From: Kappaphycus alvarezii
Lineage: Eukaryota > Rhodophyta > Florideophyceae > Gigartinales > Solieriaceae
Direction: 5' to 3'
NCBI GenBank assembly: GCA_002205965.3
Contig: NADL03000009.1
Span: 496,001 to 560,000 of the forward strand
Length of the DNA stretch: 64,000 nt
A program made the translations under genes and the position numbers. Positions within the stretch are counted from its first letter, which is position 1. Each line of letters opens with the position of its first letter. Positions 12,977 through 24,031 of this stretch are shown piece by piece. Below the pieces are notes generated by a model, which saw only the letters and a list, made by a program, of their open reading frames with translations, ran no database searches and had not been told where the DNA came from.

Positions 12977-15900
12977 CTTATAACGAGCAATCCATTCAAA
13001 ATGTTCAAAACGTGTTGTACAAGCTGGTATTAGACTATAATAAGGATTAACACAGACAATTTTCCCAGTTCAATGGTATCTGTGGAGAACTTGCAATATA
13101 TGAAGGGGAATAACCGGAGCTAGAAAAGACCTCCAAGCTCATTAGGTCTCTTTCTTCGTCTATTGCAGCCCTTTCCATGGTTTATACGATCTCTAACGCA
13201 CCATTTGAGGATGCTGTGAACGCCGTTCAAGCAGAACTCGCTCGAAAATTGAACCTGAACAACCCGCACATTACTCCTCGAAGTCAGGACTAATTTCAAG
13301 CCAACATGGCCTTCAAAACTCTGGGTTGCGTTAGAGGACGCGGAAGAGGCTCTTAATACGTAAGAGGTGGGCATTTCCGTGGAAGATGTCAAGGTGGATG
13401 CCTCTTAGGGCAAACTAGACCTCCTAGAAGCTGCCACAAATGTGAAAACCCTGGCTATTTCATAAATATATGTCGACAAGGCTTCAAAGTTGAAGGGAAA
13501 CAGTCGCATTTGGAAACCTCAGAGTGGGCGTAGAGAAAAGCTCTACTTTCCAAAAGCTGCCCGTGCATGGAACTCATAACGTAACAAAGACCATTTGGGG
13601 ATCATCAAACCGTCCACCAATGCCTGCAACAAATGCTACCATGGCTCTCAAGGATACGGATCAGGTTTTGGGTCACCGACACCGGCCTCAGTTCTAACCA
13701 CAGGTAAGCTTTGACGAGGACCTCTTTTCAGAGCTAATATGGCAAAAAGAAAATTCAGAAGCTAGGTGGCTTAATTGGGAGGACAGAAAAATGAGACCGC
13801 GTTCATGGATTCTGGTGCAACACACCATTTCTTCTATAGTCGCTAATCATGTAAGTTCTATAAACCATTTGCCAAAGAACTGTACAGTCGGCAGCCGGAA
13901 TCTCACATCTCCTCGGTAAGGGATTTTGTGGTTTCTATTGAATTGCGGAACATATTTGGAAGCGTACTATACACCCCATTTCGAGTCGAACATCCTGGTT
14001 GTCAACTTGCTGACAAAACACTTCAAGGTGATATTTTCAGAATCCCTGTTCCAATGCAATGGATGCTTTATCTTTAAATATGGCTCCTTGGACAGTAAAG
14101 ATATCATCTGGTATACCAAGTGCGTCGAATGAATCTACTCATTAAATTCAGGCAACAATACGAAGCAAGTTTATAGCGCTATAAAGGAATTACCTGAAAG
14201 TGAAATTTTGAAATGGCATCGTAAGATCGGGCACATTGTGACAGACCGATACATGCAGCTAGCTCGCCAACGATCCGGTGTTACACCCTTGGATAGTTCT
14301 CAGCTCGACAGCATCGAAGAATCCTATATCCTACAAATTACGGAGAATTCGCTTTGATCGAGCGGGCGAACAAATGAGTTAAGAAATGGTTTATTTCCTC
14401 AATTCATCAGGTATTGAAGTTAAGCCCTCCGCTCCATGGGCACCTGAGAGCAGTGATTCCGCTGAACTTCTCGCTCAAGAGCATAGGAAAATGGCTGGGG
14501 TCTTACTAAATGACAGCGATCTCCCCAAAATTTATCCCCCAAAATTTATGGGGCGAAGCTTTGAAACATGCAATTTGGCTAGGTAACAGACTTCTGGCTA
14601 CAAGGCTTAATGACTATATAACGATCAAGCTACGGGATCCGAGCACAGATATACACTTTATGTCAATGCTGAAATTTGCGCAACCATGTTTAGCGTTCAG
14701 TTACCGTTCCCATTCGGAGCGAGGCAAAAAGCTGAAAACTTGTTCTGAATTCCGCCACTTCGGCGGTATGAAGTAAGGCACTAGGCTGATAAGGGTGTAT
14801 ATCTCAGGGTCCAAGTACACCAGAGTACTCAGGAGAGACGATTTCACGACCATGTCGAGCAGAAAGCTCCCAGGTATTTCTTCCTTACTCGACGGTCTTG
14901 CAAGACAACATGAGATTATGGACGCCAATGGAGATAACATGATATTTTGGCAAGAAAAATTAATCCAGTTTATAACTTCAGTGCACTAACAGACTCCAGA
15001 AATGGCCCAACCTGACGGAAAGGAGATTCTAAAGACGGCATATGAATCTTAAATCTTTGCGGAAGCTTGTGATATTCCAAAATGGGCCGAGGCTATAGAC
15101 AGTAAAACACCAATTAAGAGAAATAAATGGTCCTATGTACCCCAAACCCTGAGATAATCCCATAACCGTTCAAATCGACTTTCAAGTCCAAGCCTCTAGA
15201 CTCCTCAGTGAACCAGCACATGGCAAAATCACGCTGTACTCAAAGAGGAGATCGGCAAAGGTTATATATTGACTTGACTCGGGAAGCATTTATTCTCCCG
15301 TCCCATCCCATAAGAATATTCGTCTCCTGTTCTCTGTAGCTGTTACCAATAAACTTATACTGAAAGGAGGCGATATTTCCAATGTGTGTCTACGCGGAAC
15401 ACTTGAAATACCGATATACATAGAACAGCCAAAAATTCTTCCCGTCAGTTGGCTAGACCAAGGCTCACATGCAAATTGGAGAAGTACATCTATTGTGCGA
15501 AACAATCAGTTCATATCTACGGTTCATTTCTCCTCTAGGAACTTACCAATTGGGAATGAAAACGTCCAACTACGACAACCGACTATACTTTTGACGTGTC
15601 AACGCATACTGCTTTTGACATCAAATTCTTTGGTGAGCTTAAATCCTTCGTCGGATCGACAATCAATCGCTCCCAACGAGAATTCGGATCGATCAAAAAC
15701 GCTTTACCAATAATTATTTACTATTAAAAGCGTATGGAATGCACTAATCAAACGCCGCTCTGATTCCACTTCCCATGGACGCTCAAAAGCTAGTATCGGC
15801 AGAGTACGGGGAATTTATACTAGCAGTAAACTACCATCATGTCTATCGTAGGATAATCGGCGGTTTACTTTACCTGGCCGTCTCTACTTGACCATAATTA

Positions 15901-16850
15901 TCATTTCCCCTGTCAACCTTGGCTCACCAGTTGCTTGCCCCGACGGAATGCCACATGAAGCTAGTTAAGAGACTCCTTCGATACGTGAACGGTACTAGCC
16001 ACTTTGGACTGCACCATAGTAGCGCGTTAGGAATCAAAGCAGACTCAATTGGTGCTTCCGTTCACGCCGACTAGGGAGGATGCATAAACACCAGGCTATC
16101 AACTACGGGATTTATGGTCGAGATCAACGGGTCAAAGATATATTGGAAGTCAAAGCGAAAGACTCTTATCGCTAAGTCTTGCGGATAATCCGAATACTTC
16201 ATACTCGTAGTATGCGGAAAAGGGCTTCCCTGAATACGTTAATTCTTTTAAAAAGTATTGCATCAAACCCCTTGGTCTAAGAAACGATTTTCTGCCCAAC
16301 CGTGATCAAAACAGATAACACAGTGGCCATCTCAGTGGCCATGGCAGATTATGTGACGCCTAAAAACAAGCACATCGAACTTAGGGTACACAATGTGACG
16401 AAAATTATTTGTGACGGTGTCATCAAGTTGGATCACTTCCCTTTTTACCGCAATAAAGCGGATATGCTAACAGAGTCTAAGAAGAGAGACAATTTGAGCA
16501 GGATGATTCGATTAGGGCACTTGTGTAGCCATGGGGTTTCTTAGTATATGTAACGACTTAAGTTAGAATCTTTTATGAATTGCCGAAGCAGAAAGTAACT
16601 TAAAAGGCAGCAGCTGATTGAAGAACATATAACAGCAGTAGTAGAATGAAAATTTTGTAGAGGCAATGAAAGAAAAGCAGCAGCAGCAGATGCTGAAAAG
16701 AATGCAAAAGAAAACAGCAGCAGACACACAATGTTTACTTTGAAAATGATGTTTTTGAAAATTCTAATATGAAAACGCCCGCGAGGCAAAAAAATCAGAA
16801 GAATATGGGCACCGCAACCGGAACTGACGATTCGTCCCTCCGAGGAGGCG

Positions 16851-17106
16851 TGTCAAAATATAATTATTACAGCACAAAGCGAAAGAAAGAATCCTCTCCT
16901 GAGTTGCATTATTTTCCCAGGTTCCAGTAAATTATCAGAATACTGTTCTAAATCATCGAATGTCAAAATGCATTACTCTTCTCCTGAGGATACAGTAACC
17001 TATTGCATTTACCTACGTTTCACCCAGTATACTGTACTGCATAATGGACACTCAATCCCTCTGTGGGACTCGAGAGAGCAACTTACCCATTCTCCAAACT
17101 TCTACA
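16851..17106 (+). repeat. 3' LTR of the copia element
   Basis: 256 bp, starting TGTCAAAATATAATTATTA after the purine-rich CGAGGAGGCG and ending CTTCTACA before the CTGGA target duplication. It aligns end to end with 9512-9759. Confidence 0.93.
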
Positions 17107-17151
17107 CTGGATCCCGTAGGACTATAATAATAATAATAACTTTCCTGCATT

Positions 17152-17300
17152 AATATCGGGGGTCCAGTGCAAGAAACGACGATATTGCTGGCTTAGTGCA
17201 AACCGGGTGGTCCACGTCGGCCACGTGCACAGGTTTAAGGTGCACGAAGCGTTCGCCAGAGACAACCAGATCGTGCAACTAATGCGTCGATATATTAGAT
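17152..17300 (-). mobile_element. 3' untranslated tail of an endonuclease-type LINE (fragment H)
   Basis: This 150-bp segment is a clear relative of 56085-56215: both contain GGGGTCCAGTGCA...GAAACGAC/AACCGAC, GGCCACGTG, GTTCGCCAGAG and CTAATGCGTCG in the same order. The related copies at 43.9-45.0 kb and 56 kb place this at the 3' end of a LINE reading on the minus strand. A short (TAA)n run lies just outside its end at about 17122-17140. No coding part remains. Confidence 0.7.
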
Positions 17301-17681
17301 ACTTTACGCAACACATTTCTGAAATAGTTGTGATTTACTTGTGACTAAATCTATTACACGTGGTGAAATGTAAAAGGAAGATTTCATAAAAACGTGTGAA
17401 ATGAGAGGATAGTGAAATGTCAACTGTAATAGAACAGAAGCCAATTGTAAAACGTGTAACTGAATTGGCGGAAACTTGAAAAGAGGAACAACAGCAATAA
17501 CCCTAGGTATCAACAATCGGCAATATTGCCGAGGTTACCAGTCCCGATCAGAGTCCACCCGAACGTCCCGAGCAACCTAGTGCAACGATAGAAATCCTTC
17601 CTGTTGTGATGTCTCCATCGCCGAAGCCCACACCCCCTAAGCGCCGGCGCCACCTGGATCTCCGCGAATAAGGCAGGCCGT

Positions 17682-18387
17682 ATGCCAAAATTTACTGCGA
17701 GCGATGACCTCATCATCGCGAGAGAGGTTTGAGCCGCTAAAGCCCACATTGCAGGTTATGGATAGATAAACAAGCGATACGGGAAGGTAGCAGATTGCGA
17801 AAATCGCAACCGGCACCTGTCTCAGAAAGTGAGAGCCAAGATCCAAGACCGATAAAAGAAAATACAGACGCCTTCGATCGCAGCGACTCATCCGAACGAA
17901 AATTTTCGGGCGTCGGGGGCGAGATAGGTGAGATAGATGAACTACTTGGAATGATGATCGAGGCGAGGGATGACGTAGACGAGAGAAGAAGGCTGCAGCC
18001 GTAGCGGAAGAAAGAGCAACACTAGAAAGGAACGTATTGGGAAAGAACTCGATGCGCGCTCGCTCTTCAGCAAGAAGAGCAGTGGCGAAGAAAGCGGGTC
18101 GGAGGGGGAGACGTCACCTTCTGCGAAGAGACGGCGCGTTTCGAGGCGCCGCGACGAAGATGGAATAGGCGAAATGGCACTGTTAGGGAAGGAGCTTAGA
18201 TAGGTAGTTTTGCGCGCATTGGGCTGGAACGGGAGCGCCTCCGGCTGGAGCGAGAGCGCATAGAAATAAAGAAGGTTTAGAAGGATAAGGAACGCGCTAT
18301 GCGTCGGGGGAGCAAGAGGCGCACAACAAACTAGAACTAGAAAAGTTCAAGCTGCTCATCAACGCCTTTACGCAGACGCGAAAGTAA
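17682..18387 (+). pseudogene. Myb/SANT-like accessory gene of Harbinger copy 1
   Basis: From the ATG at 17682 the frame reads MPKFTASDDLIIAREV, then AAKAHIAGYG. This resembles the start of the Myb/SANT-like DNA-binding proteins that accompany Harbinger transposases. After several shifts the C-terminal part is a charged coiled coil (IGLERERLRLERERIEIKK near 18220-18275). It ends KLELEKFKLLINAFTQTRK just before the stop at 18387, a typical tail of this family. It would help transposase bind DNA and enter the nucleus (family knowledge). In-frame stops make it non-functional. It is transcribed towards the transposase gene. Confidence 0.6.
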
Positions 18388-18479
18388 ACCCTTCGTTTTA
18401 CTGTTTTTGCGTTTGTAGTTTCGGTTTTGTTGTTTTTCCATTTTTGTCTCAGCTCGAGCCCCACACTTCGCGCGCTCCG

Positions 18480-19581
18480 TACGCTACACGGATCGAGCAG
18501 AAAAAGGATATTTACTAGTCTTTGTGTACTACGTACGTTTCTAGAGATGGCGGCGCGAAGCGAAAGTACTGCGAAATAGTGTTGGGTATACGCAGTTGCG
18601 GAAGTTGGTCAACAGTAGAGCAGCCACGTAGAGAAGCCTACATACGAGTGTCCGGTACGCATTTTCCACTTTCAGTCGACAGTAGATCAGTACAGCTTGA
18701 CCTGTTTAAAGTACTACTCCACTGTTACTCTACCCTTCGCCATAGCTGCATTCAACGCTTGCTGATAAGACGGAAGCTACGATCCCTGCTAGGGTGTTTT
18801 CAGAAAGGTCCTGTTGCTGTAGCTTCTATCTTCGTACAGGACATACTGCTGCCCGTTGACGTACGTGAAGTCGGGAAGCGTTTCTTCCAGGCCACTTCTA
18901 ACCTTTAAAGTCCAGTCATGTCTTCTACCCTATATAGGGTCGGACGCATGCAACAAAAGGCCGTCCGGTGTTGTGAAAGCTTGGTTTTTTAATTCTTGTT
19001 TTCTCTTGTGGCCGTTTATACCACATGCTGCACAGCGCCCCTAGACGGACGTGCAATGGCTATCACAGTACCATCTATAAAACCAACTACGTTTTCTAAG
19101 GCGTGACACTTTTGCTCGACTGCAACAGCGTACATCTCTGCTCTCCCCGCAACGAATGCACCGCTTATTCCGTCCATTATAAGGTGCTACTTGCTCTCCA
19201 TCAACACTTCCAGGCCTTCTCAAAACAACTCCGAAAGCTGCGCTGCATGTCTCCCAAAAATAAATTTCGTGTCGCGCCATCGAGCTGGGTTGTAAGACGA
19301 CGAAGAATAACACAGGTAACCAATAAAGGGCTAGCAGCGTACCATTCTCTGGATGTGTGTCGTCTTTCCCAGCCAAAAACGCTGACGAGTCTCAGAACAT
19401 CCTTCTTCAGGAAGCCAAATAGAAAAAGGCTGCACGAATCTGTCAGCGTATTGAAGTTGAATGAAAAGAAGGAAGATGATATGCGCTCAGATCGACGTAT
19501 ATATCGGCTGCGCTCGCATCTTTCTTCTACATACCGTGCTGCCAGGCGATGCAGCCCGTTTTTAGCAGTGTTTGGTGTCAT
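18480..19581 (-). pseudogene. PIF/Harbinger DDE transposase, copy 1
   Basis: The frame from the ATG at 19581 contains LTDSCSLFLFGFLKKDVLRL and LVTCVILRRLTTQLDGATRN, matching the N-terminal helical region of Harbinger transposases. After a one-base shift near 19110 the catalytic core follows. VVGFIDGTVIAIARPSRGAV carries the first Asp; GHKRKQELKNQAFTTPDGLL and GRRHDWTL follow, the latter with the second Asp; AKGRVTVE (about 18700) carries the Glu. All three catalytic residues are still readable, although stops lie at about 19020, 18940, 18900 and beyond. The residue order FIDGT ... RRHD ... E is diagnostic for the superfamily. The gene is dead by frameshift and stop. Confidence 0.82.
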
Positions 19582-20274
19582 GACGGCGCGACGCCGTGAT
19601 ATGACGGCAACAGCAGTGGCCCGTCGTCGCTTATGAAGAGCGGAAATGGAAACAGTATGTTCTCGTTGCCTACCGCGCGCTATTGGTGGGCTTGGCGATG
19701 ATGGAGGGTGGAACTGTAATACTCCGGTTTATGTCATGAATGAATTGGCGTATGTCTCTATTTTCTACTTTTCATACTCTGAGAGCAACCGCACCTATGA
19801 CGGAATCCAAATCCAAACAAGTGACAATCCTGCGATTTCTATTGGTAAATCCAATTGAGAATATCGCGTTTCAACGCCGTCGTTCAAAAATCTCCTTGGT
19901 CACCCAGGACGGCGCACCAATTCGAGATTCAATAGTGTGGAAAGGTGAGCGCATATGGAGCTGCTCCGAAATCAAGGTTTTCCTATACCGTCGCCGTGCA
20001 CTTATCGCCATCCTCCCCAATTGCTTACATGCCACAATTCTAGTAGCACATACCCCACCTTTCTGCTTCAAGAGACAAAGCGCCCCCTCCCGCATTGCAG
20101 TTTCTCAGGCCACCCGCGTACTAGGACAACGAAACGAATTTCGTGTGGGGTCAAGAACAGGCTAAGGTGCCCCTGCCCACCAAATATTGAGAAGGCGAGA
20201 AGAACTAGTTCTTCGTTTACTGAACGGGCTCCGCAGCAAGGATACTTACCAGGAAAAGTTGACATTTAGCCAAC
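19582..20274. other. Spacer between the two Harbinger elements
   Basis: About 690 bp. A 141-codon plus-strand frame (19740-20165) is basic and shows no domain. It probably is a chance frame or part of an untranslated transposon end. Nothing else is recognisable. Confidence 0.4.
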
Positions 20275-21463
20275 ATGTTAGGAAGGGCAAAAAAATTCCT
20301 TTCCGAATGTGAGTTGGAAGATATAGAGGCTTTTTTGCCTCGTTTTGGATGTAAACGGCGCGGGTTGTCCTCATGGCAGACTTGAAACCTTCACGAGGTG
20401 GTTCTCTTCCTGGAAAGTCTGGTAATATACTTCGTGACTACGAGGAAGCCCATGTACATTACATGACCAAAAATTTTGGCCAGAAGGAGATCCTAGGCCT
20501 GGAACATCTTCTTGTGGACCATAACAGACTGAAAAAGATTTTGAGCGGAGGTTCCGGATGCCAAGGTCTGTGTTCAACAATGTTTGTACAACCACTGTAG
20601 CGAGCTCGGAGTACTTGCGGAAGGGTATGCAGCCGGATGCCACCGGGCGCATGGGCATCTCTCCTCTGCTCAAGGTTATAATTGCTGTTTGCACGCTGGC
20701 CTAGGCCCTTCCTGGAGACCTCGCCGACGACATGTTCAATGTGTAACCGACCGCAGCTTGCATGTGCGTGCAGGAATTTTGCTCTGCCGTGGGTCGGTCT
20801 TTTGGTTCAATTAATTTGAGATCTCCTACTGGTGAAGATCTATCCAGGACTGAGAGGGAGTTCGAAAAAGGGGCATCCCCCGATGTATCGGGTGCTTCGA
20901 TTGTGCAGGATGTTCCTGGAAAAACTGTCCCAAAACCCTCCAGGGTATAATGAAAGGGAAAGATGGAGAGCCATGCGTTCGAATGGAAGTCATTTGCTCT
21001 CTGGATCTCTGGATATGGTCTTTCCAGTTCGGACTACCAGGTTCTTTCAACGACTTGAATGTTCTGGAGGGTTAGTACTCACTTTGGGGATGTGCTTTCA
21101 GGGGGCATTCCACCTGTAAGTCCCAGTTACACGCTATGTGGGACCGATTTTCCTGGTTTACTACCTCACTGATGGAATATACCCATCCTGGAAAATTTCG
21201 TGAAGAACTTGAGTACGTCTCTGAATACCAAATGTAGGAGCTATTCAAAAGGCAGGAAGGTGTGGAAAGTGCGTTGTCAGGGTGTTCGGGGTTCTTTTCA
21301 GGCGTTTTAGGATTTTATCTGTTTCTAATGGATTTGGAACGTTGATCGCATGAAAGTAATTGCTACTGCTGCAATTATTCTACACAACATGGTAGTAGAG
21401 AAACGACGCGAGCACTACGAAGGGATGGGTCTGGTGGATGATCTAGTTTTTTTTCCGAACTAG
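20275..21463 (+). pseudogene. PIF/Harbinger transposase of the plant-transposon-protein type, copy 2
   Basis: Starts MLGRAKKFLSECELEDIEAF at the ATG at 20275. Further parts, in changing frames, read MPRSVFNNV (about 20558), TGRMGISPLLKVIIAVCTLA (about 20640) and then the catalytic region. IPRCIGCFDCAGWSWKNCPK (about 20876) holds the first Asp, and ICSLDLWIWSFQFGLPGSFN followed by DLNVLE (about 20995) the second. LTDGIYPSW lies near 21170, and the end is VIATAAIILHNMVVEKRREH. This matches the ALP1-like/plant transposon protein family, in which CIDCMHWEWKNCP and GSHNDINVL are the equivalent blocks. Stops and shifts inactivate it. The frame closes at 21463. Confidence 0.85.
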
Positions 21464-21737
21464 AGGATGAAACCGACATTGGATTGAGCCCTTGAACTCA
21501 TCGAGTGGAGGATAAGTCCTCATTCGGCCTCAGAAGACATTAAGCTTCCCGCCCTACATCGCAAGCTGACAAAAGCGATTCATTGATTACCAGTGGGAAG
21601 AGATTGTTCGCATGTAAGTATCTCTTATCGAATCTCTTCCAAAGGCCTTCGCGACTTTCTCCACCTGTCAGGCGCTAAGAAGGAGGCCACAAAAGTATGG
21701 TCCATCGACGAAGTAAAAATAACAAATGTCAAGCCTT

Positions 21738-22717
21738 TCAATTCAGCAAGTCGATGAGTTTATGCTGAGGTTTTACTGCATTTGATACCGGATCCGGAGA
21801 ACGCTCATGGTCTTCAACATTTTCCGAAGGGAACAACAGCTGAGTAGGGACACTACCTTCGATCGCACTTAGTGCTTTCAGCTGAGAGGCCTTCAAGAAA
21901 CGCTCCCTTATTGCTGGGTCCGTGCAGGAGAATAAATTCACAATGTAGTTGTCCCTCTCGATGTTCACTAGCTCTTGGGCAATCTTCACGCGCTTTCGCG
22001 AGGCAACGGCTATTCAATCAATTCCATTAGCACCACGTTTTAGGGCGCGGTTTGCTGCACTATTGCTTGACACCTCTTGGCTCCTATAGGTCTATCGGTG
22101 GAAGAGGACCTAGGCAACATAGCAGAGCCAACCTTGTTGGCTTGACCTCCTACTTTCTCCTCACTAGGTGGCGAAGAATTGTTGCCTGATTGAACGGAAG
22201 CATCTGCCTCAGCAACGGCGTCAATTTGCGAGACAGTAGTTTCCACTTGAGCTTTTGAACCTAGTACAAGCGACCAAGCCTGTGTTGCTCGGAAGAGAAG
22301 ATGGCAATCCCAAAGGGAAATGCCGGACCGGTGTCCAAAGTTGGGTCGTTCAAGAATGCGTAAATTTTGCACAATTGCGCCTCTCCGTTGTAAATAGCTA
22401 TGGCCTCTCTCTTTATGTCTTGTCAGAGGGCTCACAGTGAGATTTATGCGCATAATGGACCCCAAAATGCCCTCAAACTTTAAAGACTCACATCTGACTA
22501 TGTGTTGCTGCACAATAGCCTCCCCTGTCCTGTTCCATAGTTCGAAGAGGATTACGCCTTTTCATCTCAATCATGAGGGCTTTGTATGCGTCAAACACCT
22601 GGTTTCGAAACAGTTCTTTCTTCTTATACTTTCGGACGACGGGTCTTCTGACACGGCGATGTACGCCTTACATGCCGCAACGCTCTCCTGAGATGTCCAA
22701 CCTTTTCCTGATCCCAT
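21738..22717 (-). pseudogene. Myb/SANT- or NAM-associated-type gene of Harbinger copy 2
   Basis: The ATG at 22717 opens MGSGKGWTSQESVAACKAYI and then AVSEDPSSES, the WT...E....AW...SED pattern of the Myb/SANT-like proteins paired with Harbinger transposases. A frame change near 22640 gives RNQVFDAYKALMIEM. Later parts read NDPTLDTGPAFPFG and a Ser/Gln-rich linker. The last 84 codons (21989-21738) are clean: KIAQELVNIERDNYIVNLFS ... IRERFLKASQLKALSAIEG. The gene faces the transposase at 20275-21463, giving the same convergent pair as copy 1. Frame breaks make it non-functional. Confidence 0.65.
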
Positions 22718-22983
22718 ACTTCAATTACTGAAGATTACGATCAATAGTGTATGGGGAAAAGAGTAACTCACTGTTGATATAATTGAAGGAATCTGCTGGA
22801 AAGAATGGGGAAGCACAAAACGTTTTGGCACCAAACGAAATGGTGCACTCGCTGAATGCTCTGATGTCGGGGTTTCCCATTCGCGCCATTTTTGTTGCAG
22901 GGGAGTAAGAGATCGCGGATGTTTTGCAGTAGAGGTTGCGACTGTATCGAATGAAATGGCGTGCGTGATAGATTGCCTGTTGA

Positions 22984-23166
22984 ATTCCATCCCGGCAAGA
23001 CGATGTTCAATTGTGCCTGTTTTGGACTTCCTTTTGCCGGGATGGAATCCAGAATCCAATGATTTTGATTGGAATCGAGATCCAATTTTCGGGTGCGAGC
23101 AACTTGACCGGTTTGAAGTCCAAAAATCCGTTGGACTTCGATTTTGGATAACCGGCGGGGTTGCTC
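22984..23166. repeat. Cluster of inverted repeats beyond Harbinger copy 2
   Basis: Three potential hairpins sit in a row. ATTCCATCCCGGCAA at 22984-22998 is exactly inverted at 23034-23048. AATCCAAT/ATTGGAAT flank GATTTTG near 23053-23075. A compound hairpin at 23097-23166 pairs GAGCAAC with GTTGCTC, CCGGTT with AACCGG and GAAGTCCAA (23115-23123) with TTGGACTTC (23131-23139). This could be the subterminal or terminal region of the Harbinger element or a small fold-back element. Confidence 0.7.
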
Positions 23167-23214
23167 TCACAAACTGTTTTCTGTTTTTCATTTTTGTGAA
23201 AAGTTAGTCACAAA

Positions 23215-23545
23215 TATTACAGAATAATTTTTCCGGGATGCGCGGGAGGAGATCCTCTATGAAGCTGATAGTAGCGGGGGAAGGCGAACCCAGGGAATTG
23301 CAAGCCAGCGGTTGGAAATCGAAGCCGGGGGCCCGTGTGGGGTTGTCGGAAGGGGGCGACAGTTTGCGTTCCAGGTCAGTGACCAGCGATTGACGCAGCA
23401 CCTCCCACTTCACGTGTAGCCCTTGATCGTACGTCGGCCTTGAACCGTGATACGACGGCGACGTCGCAGGCGATGGGGCGCTTCGCAGAGTACCGCCGAC
23501 ACTTCCGTGTCAGTGTAGGCCCCCGCTCGCTTTGCACAAAATGCG
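23215..23545 (-). mobile_element. LINE 3' coding fragment (fragment I)
   Basis: Closely related along its length to 56251-56540: shared blocks include GAAGGCGAACC, GATAGTAGCGGGG and GCAGGCGATGGGGCGCTTCG. Read on the minus strand it encodes KRPIACDVAVVSRFKADVRS, the last catalytic block of a restriction-like endonuclease domain, then a Pro-rich C-terminal part (GSPSPATISFIEDLLPRIPE). It is truncated at both ends and in several frames. Confidence 0.75.
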
Positions 23546-24031
23546 CAACCTCCATAGTTGCTTACATGGTTGTTGTTGCAGATTTATTCCGTAACCACAA
23601 AAAAGTTTTGCACCAAAAAACAACCCCCGAAAAAAAGCGCCAGTGACAGGGATACAAGACCTAATTGTTTTCGTAATCATTGCTGCCTAACCACGTTTAG
23701 CCAATGTATTATTTTCCGCCAGCACTACTGCACATGCCCAAAAAATTACAAAACGCAAAACCCATTCCTTAAAATCGCTCATTTGCCAGCACACAATTCG
23801 CGTGGCAATTAAACATACGACATTGGCAAGGGCATCTCGTCGAGTCGCTTCAGTACTGTACTGTACTTAAACACTACCCAGCCCTGCCCCACTACCCTCG
23901 ATTCGCATTTCGCACTCTTACCACATTCGCACAAAAAATCCTCGTAACCCCCCGCTGCACCAGTCAAACACAACCGGCCTCCCACACCCAGTACACGCAT
24001 TCACTGCACGTCCTACAGCTGCCCAACAGCC
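23546..24031. other. Intergenic region with a TACTGTAC-type motif upstream of the two-exon gene
   Basis: No gene is visible. CAGTACTGTACTGTAC at 23851-23866 lies about 165 bp before the ATG at 24032. The same motif type recurs upstream of other host genes in this window. Confidence 0.4.

Larger units (their letters stand above)
10708..16544 (+). pseudogene. copia gag-pol polyprotein, multiply broken
   Basis: Starts at the ATG at 10708 (MDPSKDSRNLF). Gag follows in shifted frames (KPSDYIVWVRKIRTILRAAD; AFDLWNELKRIYTSSN) and is cut by the hAT insertion at 11027. After 12976 gag resumes, with a degenerate zinc knuckle CHKCENPGYFINIC near 13430, where the usual GH is GY. Then come a pre-integrase motif WHRKIGHIVTDRYMQLARQ (about 14210), the integrase end LWGEALKHAIWLGNRLLATR (about 14540), reverse transcriptase pieces (about 15040-15720), IIGGLLYLAVST near 15850 and RNase H KRLLRYVNGTSHFGLHHS near 15965. 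The frame closes after ADMLTESKKRDNLSRMIR at 16544. Stops and shifts occur throughout, so it cannot make a functional polyprotein. Domain order with integrase before reverse transcriptase defines copia. Confidence 0.88.
9512..17106 (+). mobile_element. Ty1/copia LTR retrotransposon, complete in outline but inactivated
   Basis: Two direct repeats of 248 bp (9512-9759) and 256 bp (16851-17106) begin TGTC and end CTTCTACA. The whole is flanked by an exact 5-bp target duplication, CTGGA, at 9507-9511 and 17107-17111. A primer-binding-like TGGTAGCATAGC follows the left repeat at once, and a purine-rich CGAGGAGGCG precedes the right one. The interior codes on the plus strand in copia order: gag, zinc knuckle, integrase, reverse transcriptase, RNase H. 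An hAT-like element (11027-12976) interrupts gag. The two LTRs differ at many positions and by indels, so the insertion is old. Boundaries are secure because repeats, target duplication and priming signals agree. Confidence 0.95.
17500..19600. mobile_element. PIF/Harbinger DNA transposon, first copy, degraded
   Basis: Two convergent gene remnants form the usual Harbinger pair: a Myb/SANT-like gene on the plus strand (17682-18387) and a DDE transposase on the minus strand (19581 to about 18480). Terminal inverted repeats were not found, so the limits are those of the coding parts. The transposase type differs from that of the second copy at 20.3-22.7 kb, so they are independent insertions rather than a duplication. 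Confidence 0.7.

Noticed and set aside
19740..20165. 141-codon plus-strand frame between the Harbinger elements
   Set aside because: It has no domain, is overlapped by minus frames of similar quality, and sits in probable transposon flanks.
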